This document shows positions 1 through 8,417 of a stretch of 64,000 nucleotides of DNA, one piece after another; position 1 is the stretch's first letter, and each line of letters opens with the position of its first letter. The notes below the pieces were generated by a model. It did not search any database and had not been told where the DNA came from. It saw nothing but the letters and a program-made list of their open reading frames with translations. The stretch comes from Polynucleobacter sp. AP-Elch-400A-B2 (GTDB taxonomy: Bacteria > Pseudomonadota > Gammaproteobacteria > Burkholderiales > Burkholderiaceae), in NCBI RefSeq assembly GCF_018688355.1, contig NZ_CP061317.1, forward strand, positions 602,370 to 666,369, given 5' to 3'. The position numbers and the translations under genes were made by a program.

Positions 1-265
1 GCTGAGGCTTCATCCACTCTTTGAGGTGCTTGCGGACATGTTTGCAAGCCTGATAAATCATCTGAAACTCAAGTAGACGGCTCTCAATAGGGTGGCGATT
101 GCCGAAATCCGCAGTCAATACTTTGCAGATCTTTTCTTCATTGATGGCAATCATCTGCTCTATTCGGCTAATGCGCCCAAGGCGAACCTCTAAGCTAGGG
201 TTGGGTTCTGAGGCATAGGCTGCCTTGATTTCATCTAATTGGAGTGTGAAGCGATTGATCGACAT
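1..265 (-). CDS. Aldehyde dehydrogenase, coniferyl-aldehyde type (N-terminal part)
   Basis: Only the first 88 codons lie in the window; the rest runs off the left edge. The gene reads leftward from an ATG at 265 (MSINRFTLQLDEIKAAY). The visible part resembles the N-terminal helices of aldehyde dehydrogenases of the coniferyl aldehyde dehydrogenase type: an IEQMIAINEEKICKVLTADFG stretch, a conserved ESRLLEF segment and HLKEWMKP before the usual domain boundary. The NAD-binding and catalytic Cys regions are outside, so substrate cannot be judged. These enzymes oxidise aliphatic or aromatic aldehydes to acids. The start is separated from divergent msrA by 51 bp; an AT-rich TATATA lies 5 nt before the ATG. 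Confidence 0.75.
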   Translation of the reverse strand, partial: MSINRFTLQLDEIKAAYASEPNPSLEVRLGRISRIEQMIAINEEKICKVLTADFGNRHPIESRLLEFQMIYQACKHVRKHLKEWMKPQ

Positions 266-316
266 AGGGTTATATAGAGGCAAGCAAATGATTGAATAAG
301 GTATTAGGATAAAGCC

Positions 317-889
317 ATGAACGAAACTACCTCTAAAAACAACTCATCCCTTGAGCGCGCTACTTTGGGTGGCGGCTGCTTCTGGTGTCTGGAAGCGGTT
401 TACCAGCAAATCTCCGGCGTCAGTGCTGTGGTTTCAGGATATGCGGGAGGGGTGATGCTAAACCCAGACTATGAATCTATTTGCTCTGGCCAAACAGGAC
501 ATGCTGAAATCGTCGACGTTTACTTTGATCCAACGGTAGTGTCATTCCGTGATTTATTGGAAATCTTCTTTGTGATTCATGATCCAACCACCTTGAATTA
601 CCAAGGTAACGACCGCGGTACTCAATACCGTTCAGTGATTTTTACTCACAGTGACACCCAAAATACAACTGCTCATGAAGTAGTGAAAGAGCTAGAGAGT
701 GCCAGAATTTATTCCAATCCGGTGGTGACGCAAATTGATGTGGCGCCTGTTATTTATCCGGCAGAGGAATATCACCAGAATTATTTTCGTCAGCATCCAG
801 GACAGGGCTACTGCATGGCAGTCGTTGCTCCTAAATTAGCGAAATTCAGAGCGAAGTTTCAATCTCTGATTGCGCCAGAGTTTCGCTAG
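317..889 (+). CDS. msrA: Peptide-methionine (S)-S-oxide reductase
   Basis: MsrA reduces the S-epimer of methionine sulfoxide in proteins and free methionine, using thioredoxin as electron donor in the cytoplasm. The 190-residue protein has the family signature GGCFWC with catalytic Cys21. It also carries the conserved HDPTTLNYQGNDRGTQYRS segment that forms the substrate pocket, and the C-terminal YHQNYF-GYC region with a recycling-type Cys. Length fits single-domain MsrA; no MsrB fusion is present. The ATG at 317 is preceded by AGGA at a 7-nt spacing. It is convergent with pdxH, with only 3 bp between the stops and no visible terminator. Confidence 0.96.
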   Translation: MNETTSKNNSSLERATLGGGCFWCLEAVYQQISGVSAVVSGYAGGVMLNPDYESICSGQTGHAEIVDVYFDPTVVSFRDLLEIFFVIHDPTTLNYQGNDRGTQYRSVIFTHSDTQNTTAHEVVKELESARIYSNPVVTQIDVAPVIYPAEEYHQNYFRQHPGQGYCMAVVAPKLAKFRAKFQSLIAPEFR

Positions 890-892
890 ATT

Positions 893-1528
893 TTACGGCG
901 CTAAGCGAGTAATGCGCCATTGAGCATCCTCAAGTTGATAGTGAATACGGTCATGCAAGCGTGAAGGACGGCCTTGCCAGAACTCAATCTCCGTAGGGTG
1001 TAGTCGATATCCGCCCCAGTGTTCTGGGCGTGGTGGCTTATCTCCGAAGTCTGCTGCAAAACGCTTTTCAGCTTCCTCCAGAAATTCGCGATTGGGAATC
1101 TCGGAGCTTTGTGGTGAAGCCCAGGCACCAATGCGAGATGCTGCTGGTCGAGAGTGAAAGTATTCATCACTCTCGGCAGGGCTAACGCGTTCAACAAGCC
1201 CTTTGATGCGAACCTGACGCTCTAGCTCGTGCCAATGAAATAACAAGGCAGCGTGTGGGCGAGCAGCCAGCTCTTTACCTTTTTGGCTTTCATAATTAGT
1301 AAAGAAGGTGAAGCCAGTACTATCTGCGCCTTTTAGTAAGACAATACGGGCTGATGGATTGCCGGCTGAATCGGCAGTTGCCAAAGTCATGGAGTTGGGT
1401 TCGGGACATTCCGCTTTGACAGCCTGATCAAACCAAACCTGAAATAAGTCTAGTGGATTAGATGAAACCTCAGTCTCTGAAAGCTGGCCGAAGGTATAGT
1501 TTTTGCGGAGTTGAGCAATAGAGTCCAT
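893..1528 (-). CDS. pdxH: Pyridoxamine 5'-phosphate oxidase
   Basis: PdxH oxidises pyridoxamine or pyridoxine 5'-phosphate to pyridoxal phosphate with FMN, the last step of PLP synthesis and salvage. The sequence shows the FMN/PLP-binding hallmarks of the family: RIVLLKG, FFTNYESQKGKEL, LLFHWHELERQVRIKG, YFHSRPAASRIGAW and the C-terminal EFWQGRPSRLHDR followed by ITRLAP. I place the start at the ATG at 1528 (211 aa) rather than the ATG at 1564. The longer form would overlap tcdA, whereas a TATACT hexamer ends 6 nt upstream of 1528, which fits a leaderless mRNA. There is no Shine-Dalgarno sequence for either start. Confidence 0.95.
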   Translation of the reverse strand: MDSIAQLRKNYTFGQLSETEVSSNPLDLFQVWFDQAVKAECPEPNSMTLATADSAGNPSARIVLLKGADSTGFTFFTNYESQKGKELAARPHAALLFHWHELERQVRIKGLVERVSPAESDEYFHSRPAASRIGAWASPQSSEIPNREFLEEAEKRFAADFGDKPPRPEHWGGYRLHPTEIEFWQGRPSRLHDRIHYQLEDAQWRITRLAP

Positions 1529-1534
1529 TTTTTC

Positions 1535-1564
1535 AGTATAAAGAGAGTCTATGGCAGAAGACAA
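1535..1564 (-). promoter_or_regulatory. Probable leaderless promoter of pdxH
   Basis: On the minus strand, TTGTCT (1564-1559) and TATACT (1540-1535) are separated by 18 bp, matching sigma-70 elements at 4/6 and 5/6 positions. The -10 ends 6 nt before the ATG at 1528, so transcription would start at the initiator codon itself. The promoter overlaps the first codons of divergent tcdA. Inferred from sequence only. Confidence 0.5.
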
Positions 1565-2300
1565 GTTAGAAGACAGTTTGGAGGATCGTCGTTTTGGGGG
1601 AGTAGCTCGTCTATACGGCTCAGAGCTGCGTGAGCGCTTTCGTCATGCAACAGTGGTGGTGGCTGGATTGGGTGGAGTGGGATCATGGGCCGCTGAAGCA
1701 TTGGCTCGCACTGCTATCGGACATCTCGTCCTCATCGATTTTGATCACATCGCTGAAAGCAATACCAATCGACAACTGCATGCCTTAGAGGGTCAATATG
1801 GCAAGGCAAAAGTACAGGTTATGACTGATCGCATTCGCCAAATTAATCCCAAGATCATGTTGACTACCCATGACGGATTTTTGGAGCCAGAAAATCTAGA
1901 TATCTTGATTCCGGAAAAGGCAATTGTTTTAGATGCCACGGATTCAGTACAAACCAAAATTGCTTTGGCTGTGTGGGCGAACAAAAATGAGCGCGCTTTA
2001 GTCATGTGTGGTGCTGCTGGCGGAAAGTCAGATCCAACTTCTGTGCGCTGCGATGACCTTTCGCGAACTGAGCAAGATGCTTTGCTAGCGAAGGTACGTC
2101 AAGGCCTCCGACAAGATCATGGCTTTTCTAGAAATTTAAAAAGAAAAATCGGTATTCGCGCAATCTACTCTCATGAGCCTCGCGCTGGTGCTGCTAGTGG
2201 CGGCCTTGCTTGCTCTGGTTATGGTTCTACCGTGATGGTTACGGCAGCTTGTGGTTTAGCCGCTGCTGCTGAAGTTTTAAATCTGATTGCTACTCAGTAA
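1551..2300 (+). CDS. tcdA: tRNA threonylcarbamoyladenosine dehydratase
   Basis: TcdA (CsdL/YgdL) is an E1-like ATP-dependent enzyme that cyclises t6A37 of ANN-decoding tRNAs to ct6A. The 249-residue protein begins with the family motif RRFGGVARLYG. The nucleotide-binding glycine-rich loop VVVAGLGGVGSWAAEALARTAIG follows at about residues 35-57, then LIDFDHIAESNTNRQLHA, which places the catalytic Asp/Asn/Arg cluster. The C-terminal CSGYGSTVMVTAACGL is a membrane-associating helix typical of this family rather than of ThiF/MoeB. No CXXC zinc motif is seen, which also argues against MoeB. The ATG follows AAGAGAG. It is divergent from pdxH. Confidence 0.94.
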   Translation: MAEDKLEDSLEDRRFGGVARLYGSELRERFRHATVVVAGLGGVGSWAAEALARTAIGHLVLIDFDHIAESNTNRQLHALEGQYGKAKVQVMTDRIRQINPKIMLTTHDGFLEPENLDILIPEKAIVLDATDSVQTKIALAVWANKNERALVMCGAAGGKSDPTSVRCDDLSRTEQDALLAKVRQGLRQDHGFSRNLKRKIGIRAIYSHEPRAGAASGGLACSGYGSTVMVTAACGLAAAAEVLNLIATQ

Positions 2301-2548
2301 GCCATTCTTTCAAATCCATCTATCAATTCTTAAGGGGAATCCCTGTAGGAAATTACGGATTCTGCTGTCATCCCCAATTTATTAATACCCCATTGCGCCC
2401 TCGCTGATGCAGATCGTTCATTTATGGCGCATCACATTTATTCGTTTAAGTACTTTGCGCATTTTCATCCCCTAGTACAGATGCGCAGTCCTCCCTAGAC
2501 TTTGCTTCGTTGGTGATTTACCAACGACAAATCGAAAGGAGGTCTCTT
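2301..2548 (+). other. 248-bp leader region before the permease-ald operon
   Basis: No gene is visible here. A 7-bp stem (CGTTGGT at 2508-2514, ACCAACG at 2520-2526, 5-nt loop) sits 8 nt before the AAAGGAGG ribosome-binding site. Further upstream, GGGGAATCC (about 2334) and GGATT...TCCCC (about 2358-2376) can pair with an internal bulge. I looked for glycine-riboswitch motifs because of the genes downstream and did not find convincing ones. Confidence 0.35.
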
Positions 2549-3931
2549 TTGCAGACTGAACAAACTGGTTTACAGCGCCACCTCAAAGTGCGGCATATTC
2601 GCCTCATGGCTTTGGGGTCCACTATTGGCGTTGGATTATTTCTAGGCTCGGCAAGTGCGATTCAAATCGCAGGACCTTCAATCTTATTGGGATATCTTCT
2701 AGCTGGCATCGTGGCCTTCATCGTGCTTCGTACCTTGGGTGAGATGGCAGTGCATGAACCAGTCGCAGGTTCATTTGCGGCTTATGCCAATACTTATATA
2801 GGACCGCTTGCTGGCTATATGGTCGGGTGGGGCTACTGGACCTACTGGATCGTCGTTGGTATAGCTGAAGTCACTGCGGTTGGTATTTATATGGGAATTT
2901 GGTTTCCTGAGACACCGCAGTGGATTTGGGCTTTATCTTCCATTGTGATGATGGGCCTGATCAACCTCATTGCTGTCAAAGTATTTGGTGAGTTTGAGTT
3001 TTGGTTTGCTCTCATCAAAGTAGTCGCCATTGTTGCCATGATTGCCTTGGGCTGCTCAGTCATTTTCTTTGGCTTTACTAATGACTGGAATCCGATTGGC
3101 CTTGCTAACTTGTGGCAACACGGTGGTTTCTTCCCTAATGGTATTAGTGGAATGCTGCTCTCTTTGCAGATGGTCCTATTTGCGTATGTTGGCATTGAGA
3201 TGATTGGCCTATCTGCTGGTGAAGCAGAGAATCCACAAAAAACTATTCCGATGGCAATTGATTCATTGGCATGGCGCATCCTCATTTTCTACATGGGCGC
3301 AATTTTTGTCATCCTAGCGATCTTCCCTTGGAACGAGGTTGGTCAACAAGGCAGTCCATTCGTGGTGATGTTTGAGCGCATTGGTTTACGTGAAGCTGCT
3401 GGAATTATTAACTTCGTAGTGATCACAGCTGCCTTGTCATCTTGCAATGCCGGCATCTTTAGTGGTGGGCGACTCCTATACGCACTCTCAGCCAATGGGT
3501 ACGCACCTTCGCCATTTGCCAAGTTATCGAAGTATGGCGTTCCCCATCGTGCGGTGATAGCTACTGTAGGGGTTTGTATGACCGGCGTAGTGCTGAACTA
3601 CTTTGTTCCAGATAAGGCATTCCAATACATCATGGCCGCAGTGACCTTTGTAGGGTTGATGGTGTGGATTGCTATTTTGATCACGCAAATTCAGTTTCGT
3701 CGTTCACTAACAAAAGTCCAGGTTGCTGAGTTGGCATATCGCACACCTTGGTGGCCCTATTCCTCGTGGTTCGCATTGGTATTTATTGCCTTGGTAGTGG
3801 TGTTGATGGGCTTTCATGAGGATGCGCGGATTGCCTTGGTCTTAGGTCCGTGCTTATTAGGTGTGTATCTCGCCATGTTTTACATCGTTGGCTTGCATCG
3901 CAAAACAAAACTCAGTCGTGCATTCAAATAA
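2549..3931 (+). CDS. Amino-acid permease of the APC superfamily, probably alanine/glycine
   Basis: An inner-membrane amino-acid/proton symporter of the AAT family (CycA/ProY/GabP relatives) with about 12 membrane segments. The first segment carries the family motif GSTIGVGLFLGSA. FAYVGIEMIGLSAGEAENPQKTIP is the conserved loop after TM6, and SSCNAGIFSGGRLLYALSANG is the TM8 signature. I set the start at the TTG at 2549 (460 aa) because a perfect AAAGGAGG lies just before it; a longer in-frame TTG at 2510 has no ribosome-binding site and sits inside a hairpin. Only 10 bp separate it from alanine dehydrogenase, so alanine (or D-alanine/glycine) is the likely substrate. That is an inference from context. 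Confidence 0.9.
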   Translation: MQTEQTGLQRHLKVRHIRLMALGSTIGVGLFLGSASAIQIAGPSILLGYLLAGIVAFIVLRTLGEMAVHEPVAGSFAAYANTYIGPLAGYMVGWGYWTYWIVVGIAEVTAVGIYMGIWFPETPQWIWALSSIVMMGLINLIAVKVFGEFEFWFALIKVVAIVAMIALGCSVIFFGFTNDWNPIGLANLWQHGGFFPNGISGMLLSLQMVLFAYVGIEMIGLSAGEAENPQKTIPMAIDSLAWRILIFYMGAIFVILAIFPWNEVGQQGSPFVVMFERIGLREAAGIINFVVITAALSSCNAGIFSGGRLLYALSANGYAPSPFAKLSKYGVPHRAVIATVGVCMTGVVLNYFVPDKAFQYIMAAVTFVGLMVWIAILITQIQFRRSLTKVQVAELAYRTPWWPYSSWFALVFIALVVVLMGFHEDARIALVLGPCLLGVYLAMFYIVGLHRKTKLSRAFK

Positions 3932-3941
3932 GGAGACATAA

Positions 3942-5060
3942 ATGATTGTTGGCGTACCTCAAGAAGTAAAAAATAATGAATTTCGTGTTGGCTTGACCCC
4001 AGGCAATGTCAGGGGTTTGTGTAAGCAAGGCCATTCTGTCTTGGTGCAACGTGGAGCAGGTGAGCAAATTGGTTTAAGCGATGAGTCTTATCGCTTGGCT
4101 GGCGCTACTTTAATCAATAGCGCTGCTGAAGTTTTTGCTAAGGCGGAGATGGTCGTGAAGGTCAAGGAGCCTCAGCCTCAAGAATGTGCCATGTTGCGTG
4201 AGGATCAACTTCTCTTTACTTATTTACATCTAGCACCGGATCCACAACAGACCAAAGCATTGCTCGCATCGGGTGCAAGTTGTATTGCCTATGAAACAGT
4301 AACTTCATTTAGTGGTGCTTTACCGCTTCTGGCTCCAATGAGTGAAGTTGCAGGGCGGATGTCTATACAAGCGGCTGCAACGCATTTAGAAAAAACAAAT
4401 GGAGGATTGGGAATATTGATGGCTGGTGTCCCTGGCGTAGCTCCCGCAAAGGTAGTCATATTGGGTGCCGGGGTAGTAGGTCGTAATGCGCTACAGATGG
4501 CTGTTGGTATGGGTGCAGATGTGTGTATCTTTGATCGTAATATCGACTGCTTAAGACAGATCGACATGCTGTATGGCAATCGTGTGAGAACCTTTTATGC
4601 TGATCCACTTTTGGTAGAGCTCGAGGTTTGTGAAGCAGACGTGGTGATTGGTGCCGTGTTGTTACCTGGTGCCGCAGCACCAAAGCTAGTAACCCGCGAG
4701 ATGGTGCGAAAAATGAAGACGGGCGCAGTAGTGGTGGATGTGGCAATTGACCAAGGTGGTTGTTTTGAGACATCAAAAGCTACTACACACACTGATCCCA
4801 CCTTTATCGTAGATGGTGTGCTGCACTACTGCGTTGCGAATATGCCAGGAGCTGTTGCTAGAACCTCCACCTTTGCTTTAACGAATGCCACTTACCCATT
4901 CATTGAGGCCTTGGCAAACAGGGGTATGGTAAAGGCGCTGTCTCATGATCATCATCTGAGAAATGGTTTAAGTGTTCATCGGGGTAAGCTCACATCCGAA
5001 CCAGTTGCTAAAGCACAGAAAGTCGACTTTGTACTAGCAGAAGAGTTATTAGTGGCCTAG
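3942..5060 (+). CDS. ald: Alanine dehydrogenase
   Basis: Ald catalyses NAD-dependent reversible deamination of L-alanine to pyruvate and ammonia. The 372-residue protein aligns along its whole length with the family: N-terminal MIVGVPQEVKNNEFRVGLTP, the substrate-site lysine in VKVKEPQ, the catalytic histidine in TYLHLAPD, the MSEVAGRMSIQ segment, and the Rossmann loop VVILGAGVVGRNALQMA at about residue 170. The C-terminal region DQGGCFETSKATTHTDPTF and YCVANMPGAVARTST are also diagnostic. The upstream GGAGACAT gives a good ribosome-binding site. With the upstream permease it forms an alanine uptake-and-use operon. Confidence 0.96.
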   Translation: MIVGVPQEVKNNEFRVGLTPGNVRGLCKQGHSVLVQRGAGEQIGLSDESYRLAGATLINSAAEVFAKAEMVVKVKEPQPQECAMLREDQLLFTYLHLAPDPQQTKALLASGASCIAYETVTSFSGALPLLAPMSEVAGRMSIQAAATHLEKTNGGLGILMAGVPGVAPAKVVILGAGVVGRNALQMAVGMGADVCIFDRNIDCLRQIDMLYGNRVRTFYADPLLVELEVCEADVVIGAVLLPGAAAPKLVTREMVRKMKTGAVVVDVAIDQGGCFETSKATTHTDPTFIVDGVLHYCVANMPGAVARTSTFALTNATYPFIEALANRGMVKALSHDHHLRNGLSVHRGKLTSEPVAKAQKVDFVLAEELLVA

Positions 5061-5087
5061 TAACTTCAGTGCAGTCCTGGAGGTTGA

Positions 5088-5153
5088 ATGTCTTGGGAGC
5101 CTAGACTCCCAAGCTTTCCTCTATCATCTTCAGAATGGACTTATCTGCATTAG
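5088..5153 (+). other. Leader of the GDT1-family gene: 8-bp hairpin within a possible 21-codon ORF
   Basis: CTTGGGAG (5092-5099) and CTCCCAAG (5106-5113) form a perfect 8-bp stem with a 6-nt loop. A short ORF starts at ATG 5088, 4 nt after GGAGG (5079-5083), runs through the hairpin and stops at 5151-5153, overlapping the start of the next gene in another frame. The downstream gene itself has no clear ribosome-binding site. The hairpin could instead be a weak terminator for ald, since it is followed by CTTTCCTCT. Function is inferred only. Confidence 0.35.
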
Positions 5154-5710
5154 CACTTTCTACTGGCGTCGTCGCCTTAGCTGAGATGGGTGATAAAACT
5201 CAATTACTTTCTTTGATGTTGGCTGCACGCTACCCAAAGCAGGCGCTTGCCATTATTGGTGGGATATTTATCGCGACAATTGCCAATCATGCTTGTGCCG
5301 CTTTAATGGGGCATTGGCTCACCACTTTGATGAGTCCAGATCTTCTCAAGTGGATCTTGGGTTTGAGCTTTTTAGGAATAGGCCTATGGCTCTTGGTGCC
5401 CGATCGTATTGATGATGCAGTCGGATCAAAGGTGGCGGATAAGGCCTTTCAGGTGTTCATACTGACGGTTGGGCTCTTTTTCTTAGCTGAGATGGGGGAT
5501 AAGACCCAAATCGCTACGATTGCCTTGGGCGCTAAATACTCTGATGTCTTTGCGGTAACGGTTGGCACTACTTTAGGGATGATGCTGGCGAATGCCCCTG
5601 CAGTTTGGATTGGGCAAAAATTCACTCAACGTATGCCCATTAAGTGGGTGCATGCGGTAGCGGCTGTCACCTTTATCGCTATTGGTGTTGCCACCCTTAT
5701 TTGGGCTTAG
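5135..5710 (+). CDS. GDT1/TMEM165 (UPF0016) family protein, probable manganese exporter
   Basis: A 191-residue inner-membrane protein with two homologous halves, each with the family signature: ALAEMGDKTQLLSL at about residues 15-28 and LAEMGDKTQIATIALGAKY at about residues 115-135. The acidic E-x-G-D-K/R-T/S motifs line the cation path in GDT1/TMEM165 proteins. Bacterial members (MneA of Vibrio) export Mn2+; calcium transport is also described for relatives. Six membrane segments are expected and the hydrophobic profile agrees. No standard yybP-ykoY riboswitch was recognised upstream, but a hairpin and short leader ORF are present. The metal cannot be decided from sequence. Confidence 0.85.
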   Translation: MDLSALALSTGVVALAEMGDKTQLLSLMLAARYPKQALAIIGGIFIATIANHACAALMGHWLTTLMSPDLLKWILGLSFLGIGLWLLVPDRIDDAVGSKVADKAFQVFILTVGLFFLAEMGDKTQIATIALGAKYSDVFAVTVGTTLGMMLANAPAVWIGQKFTQRMPIKWVHAVAAVTFIAIGVATLIWA

Positions 5711-5732
5711 GTTGAATTTCCCCCATGGGGCT

Positions 5733-5744
5733 TAAAATTGCTCT
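5733..5744 (+). promoter_or_regulatory. -10 element directly upstream of pepN
   Basis: TAAAAT at 5733-5738 ends 6 nt before the pepN ATG, and no Shine-Dalgarno sequence lies in between. A GC-rich CCCCATGGGG palindrome (5721-5730) precedes it. The spacing matches the leaderless pattern seen at five other genes in this window. No convincing -35 was found. Confidence 0.4.
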
Positions 5745-8357
5745 ATGAAAACCGATCTTCCACAGAGCTTTCGCAGGCTCGAATACCGTGTTCCCAGTTA
5801 TACATTCTCACAGGTTGAGTTAGATATTGCCTTAGATCCGGCCAGGACAATTGTGAAGAGTCGACTAGAGGTCCTACCTGGTCTTGGTCATGAGGCTGGC
5901 ATGCCTTTGGTATTGCAGGGCTATGAGCTCGAGTTTGTGAGCCTACGCATTAATGGTGTAGCCCATCGTCAATTTGAACTTAGCCCAGAAACGCTGACTG
6001 TTCATGCTTTGCCCAATGATGGTAAGCAGGCTTTCATTGTTGAGATTATCTGTGTCTGTATGCCTGAGAAAAATACCTCACTCATGGGTTTATATGTTTC
6101 CAATGGAAATTTCTTTACCCAGTGCGAAGCCGAGGGGTTCAGAAAGATTACGTACTTCCTCGATAGACCTGATGTGATGGCGCGTTATCGCGTGACTCTG
6201 CGCGCTCGTGAAGCGGAGTGCCCCGTGTTGTTATCCAATGGCAATCTAATTAGTACTGAAAAATTACCGAATGGTTGGCACAGCGCCGTTTGGGAGGATC
6301 CGTTTCCAAAACCGTCTTACTTATTTGCTTTAGTTGCGGGCAAGCTGGAATGTATTGAAGAGACGATCACTACTAGCAGTGGCGCAAATAAGTTATTACA
6401 AATTTGGGTTGAGCCGCATGATTTGAAAAAGACCCGTCATGCGATGGATTCTTTAATTGCTTCAATTCATTGGGATGAAAAACGCTATGGCCTTGAGTTA
6501 GATCTCGAGCGCTTCATGATTGTGGCAGTGGGTGACTTCAATATGGGCGCGATGGAGAATAAGGGCCTGAATGTTTTCAATACTAAGTATGTCCTAGCTC
6601 AAGCTGAGACTGCAACCGATGCTGACTTTGCCAATATTGAAAGCGTGGTAGCCCATGAGTACTTCCACAACTGGACCGGTAATCGCGTTACTTGCCGCGA
6701 TTGGTTTCAGCTTTCATTAAAAGAAGGCTTAACTGTCTTTCGCGATCAAGAATTTTCTGCAGATCAGATGGGAAGTGAGTCTGGTAGGGCGGTAAAGCGA
6801 ATTGAAGATGTGCGTTTATTGCGCCAACTACAGTTTCCTGAGGATGCGGGCCCTATGGCGCATCCAATCCGCCCAGATGAATATCAAGAGATTAATAACT
6901 TCTATACCGTTACGGTCTATGAGAAGGGCGCTGAAGTTGTGCGCATGTATCAAACCCTATTGGGTGTTGAGGGTTTCCGTAAAGGCATGGATCTGTACTT
7001 TCAGCGCCATGATGGCCAAGCGGTGACTTGTGATGATTTCTTGGCTGCTATGGCTGATGCCAATGATCGCGATCTTTCTCAGTTTAAGAACTGGTACAGC
7101 CAGGCTGGCACTCCTCAGGTCAGGGTAGAGGAATCCTACAACGCAGATAAAAAACAATATCAAGTGACTTTGACGCAAAGCCCTTCAGCAAATACGGCAC
7201 ACAAAGAAAGCAAGCTTTTTCATATTCCATTGAAGATGCGCTTACTAACATCGGAAGATGATCAGCCTGAAGCTTTGCTGGAGTTGACTCAAGGTCAGCA
7301 AACTTGGACTTTTGATCAGGTGATGAGTCGCCCAGTGTTATCAATTAATCGGAATTTCTCAGCCCCAATTAATTTAGATTTTGATCAAAGTGAGGCCGAC
7401 CTACTCACCATGTTCTCGAGTGATGATGACGCCTTCAATCGTTGGGAAGCTGGTCAGAAACTAGCAATGCAAATGATTCTGGGTAATCGTTTGCCTGATA
7501 AAGCCCTGATTGAGGCTTATCGCACTTTGTTAACTGATCCGGACTTAGATCCTGCGTTCAAAGAGCTGGCGCTGACTCTACCTGCCGAGACTTATCTGTA
7601 TGAGCAGTGCGCGAGTGTTGATCCACAACAAATTTATCACGCACGTCGTGCTTTCCGTCATTCCCTAGCTAGTGAGTTGCGCATCGAGTGGGCTGCCCTC
7701 TATCAGCAGATGCAAACACCAGGACCATTTAATCCTGATGCAGCAAGTGCTGGTAAACGTGGCTTAAAGAATCTGGCGCTAAGTATGTTGCTCGAAGCAG
7801 ATCCCCTGGTCTGGGCGCCAATGGCGGTCAATCAATATCAGAATGCAGATAATATGACTGACCGATATGCTGCTTTAGCTGGCTTGGTAATCCATGGATC
7901 AAAATCAGCAGCTACTTGTTTAGAGGATTTTTATACCCGGTTTATTGATGATGCTTTAGTGATTGATAAATGGTTTGCATTGCAATCGAGTAGGCCGCCA
8001 GTCGCAAATGCTGAATCTACCTTAAATGAAGTCAAACGCTTGCGTGAGCATGAAGCTTTCAAAATGAATAACCCCAACCGAGTTCGTAGTGTCATTCATG
8101 CTTTTTGTATGAACAACCCCGCTAGCTTTCATCGGGCGGACGGCAGTGGATATGCATTTTGGGCTGAGTCTGTTCTGGCCTTGAACCCAATCAATCCACA
8201 AGTTGCCGCTCGTTTAGCTAGAGGATTAGATCGTTGGCGTCAATTTGCCAAGCCCTACCAAGATCACATGTTGGCAGCCCTAAAGCAGGTTGCGGCTTGC
8301 GAAACCCTCTCCCCAGATGTGAAAGAGGTGGTTTCTAAGGCCTTGGGTAATGGATAG
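5745..8357 (+). CDS. pepN: Aminopeptidase N (M1 metallopeptidase)
   Basis: PepN is a cytoplasmic zinc aminopeptidase that trims N-terminal residues from peptides during protein turnover. The 870-residue protein is full length for the gammaproteobacterial-type PepN. The exopeptidase motif GAMENKG lies at residues 268-274, and the zinc site is HEYFH at 304-308 plus the downstream Glu in KEGLTVFRD (about 327). The catalytic tyrosine region is YTVTVYEKGAEVVRMYQ. The C-terminal alpha-helical domain (about 540-870) is intact. The start at 5745 agrees with family N-termini (SFRRLEYRVPSY). It is 34 bp from the preceding gene and has its own -10. Confidence 0.97.
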   Translation: MKTDLPQSFRRLEYRVPSYTFSQVELDIALDPARTIVKSRLEVLPGLGHEAGMPLVLQGYELEFVSLRINGVAHRQFELSPETLTVHALPNDGKQAFIVEIICVCMPEKNTSLMGLYVSNGNFFTQCEAEGFRKITYFLDRPDVMARYRVTLRAREAECPVLLSNGNLISTEKLPNGWHSAVWEDPFPKPSYLFALVAGKLECIEETITTSSGANKLLQIWVEPHDLKKTRHAMDSLIASIHWDEKRYGLELDLERFMIVAVGDFNMGAMENKGLNVFNTKYVLAQAETATDADFANIESVVAHEYFHNWTGNRVTCRDWFQLSLKEGLTVFRDQEFSADQMGSESGRAVKRIEDVRLLRQLQFPEDAGPMAHPIRPDEYQEINNFYTVTVYEKGAEVVRMYQTLLGVEGFRKGMDLYFQRHDGQAVTCDDFLAAMADANDRDLSQFKNWYSQAGTPQVRVEESYNADKKQYQVTLTQSPSANTAHKESKLFHIPLKMRLLTSEDDQPEALLELTQGQQTWTFDQVMSRPVLSINRNFSAPINLDFDQSEADLLTMFSSDDDAFNRWEAGQKLAMQMILGNRLPDKALIEAYRTLLTDPDLDPAFKELALTLPAETYLYEQCASVDPQQIYHARRAFRHSLASELRIEWAALYQQMQTPGPFNPDAASAGKRGLKNLALSMLLEADPLVWAPMAVNQYQNADNMTDRYAALAGLVIHGSKSAATCLEDFYTRFIDDALVIDKWFALQSSRPPVANAESTLNEVKRLREHEAFKMNNPNRVRSVIHAFCMNNPASFHRADGSGYAFWAESVLALNPINPQVAARLARGLDRWRQFAKPYQDHMLAALKQVAACETLSPDVKEVVSKALGNG

Positions 8358-8417
8358 ATTCAGAACAAGGCAAAATAGAGCCACCGCAGAACCCACCCCA
8401 TTACGGAGAAATTCCTT

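Noticed and set aside
2510..2548. Upstream TTG start for the amino-acid permease
   Set aside because: No ribosome-binding site, lies within a hairpin, and adds 13 residues unlike the family; TTG 2549 follows AAAGGAGG.
2301..2548. Glycine riboswitch before the permease-ald operon
   Set aside because: The conserved glycine-aptamer core sequences could not be found in the leader.
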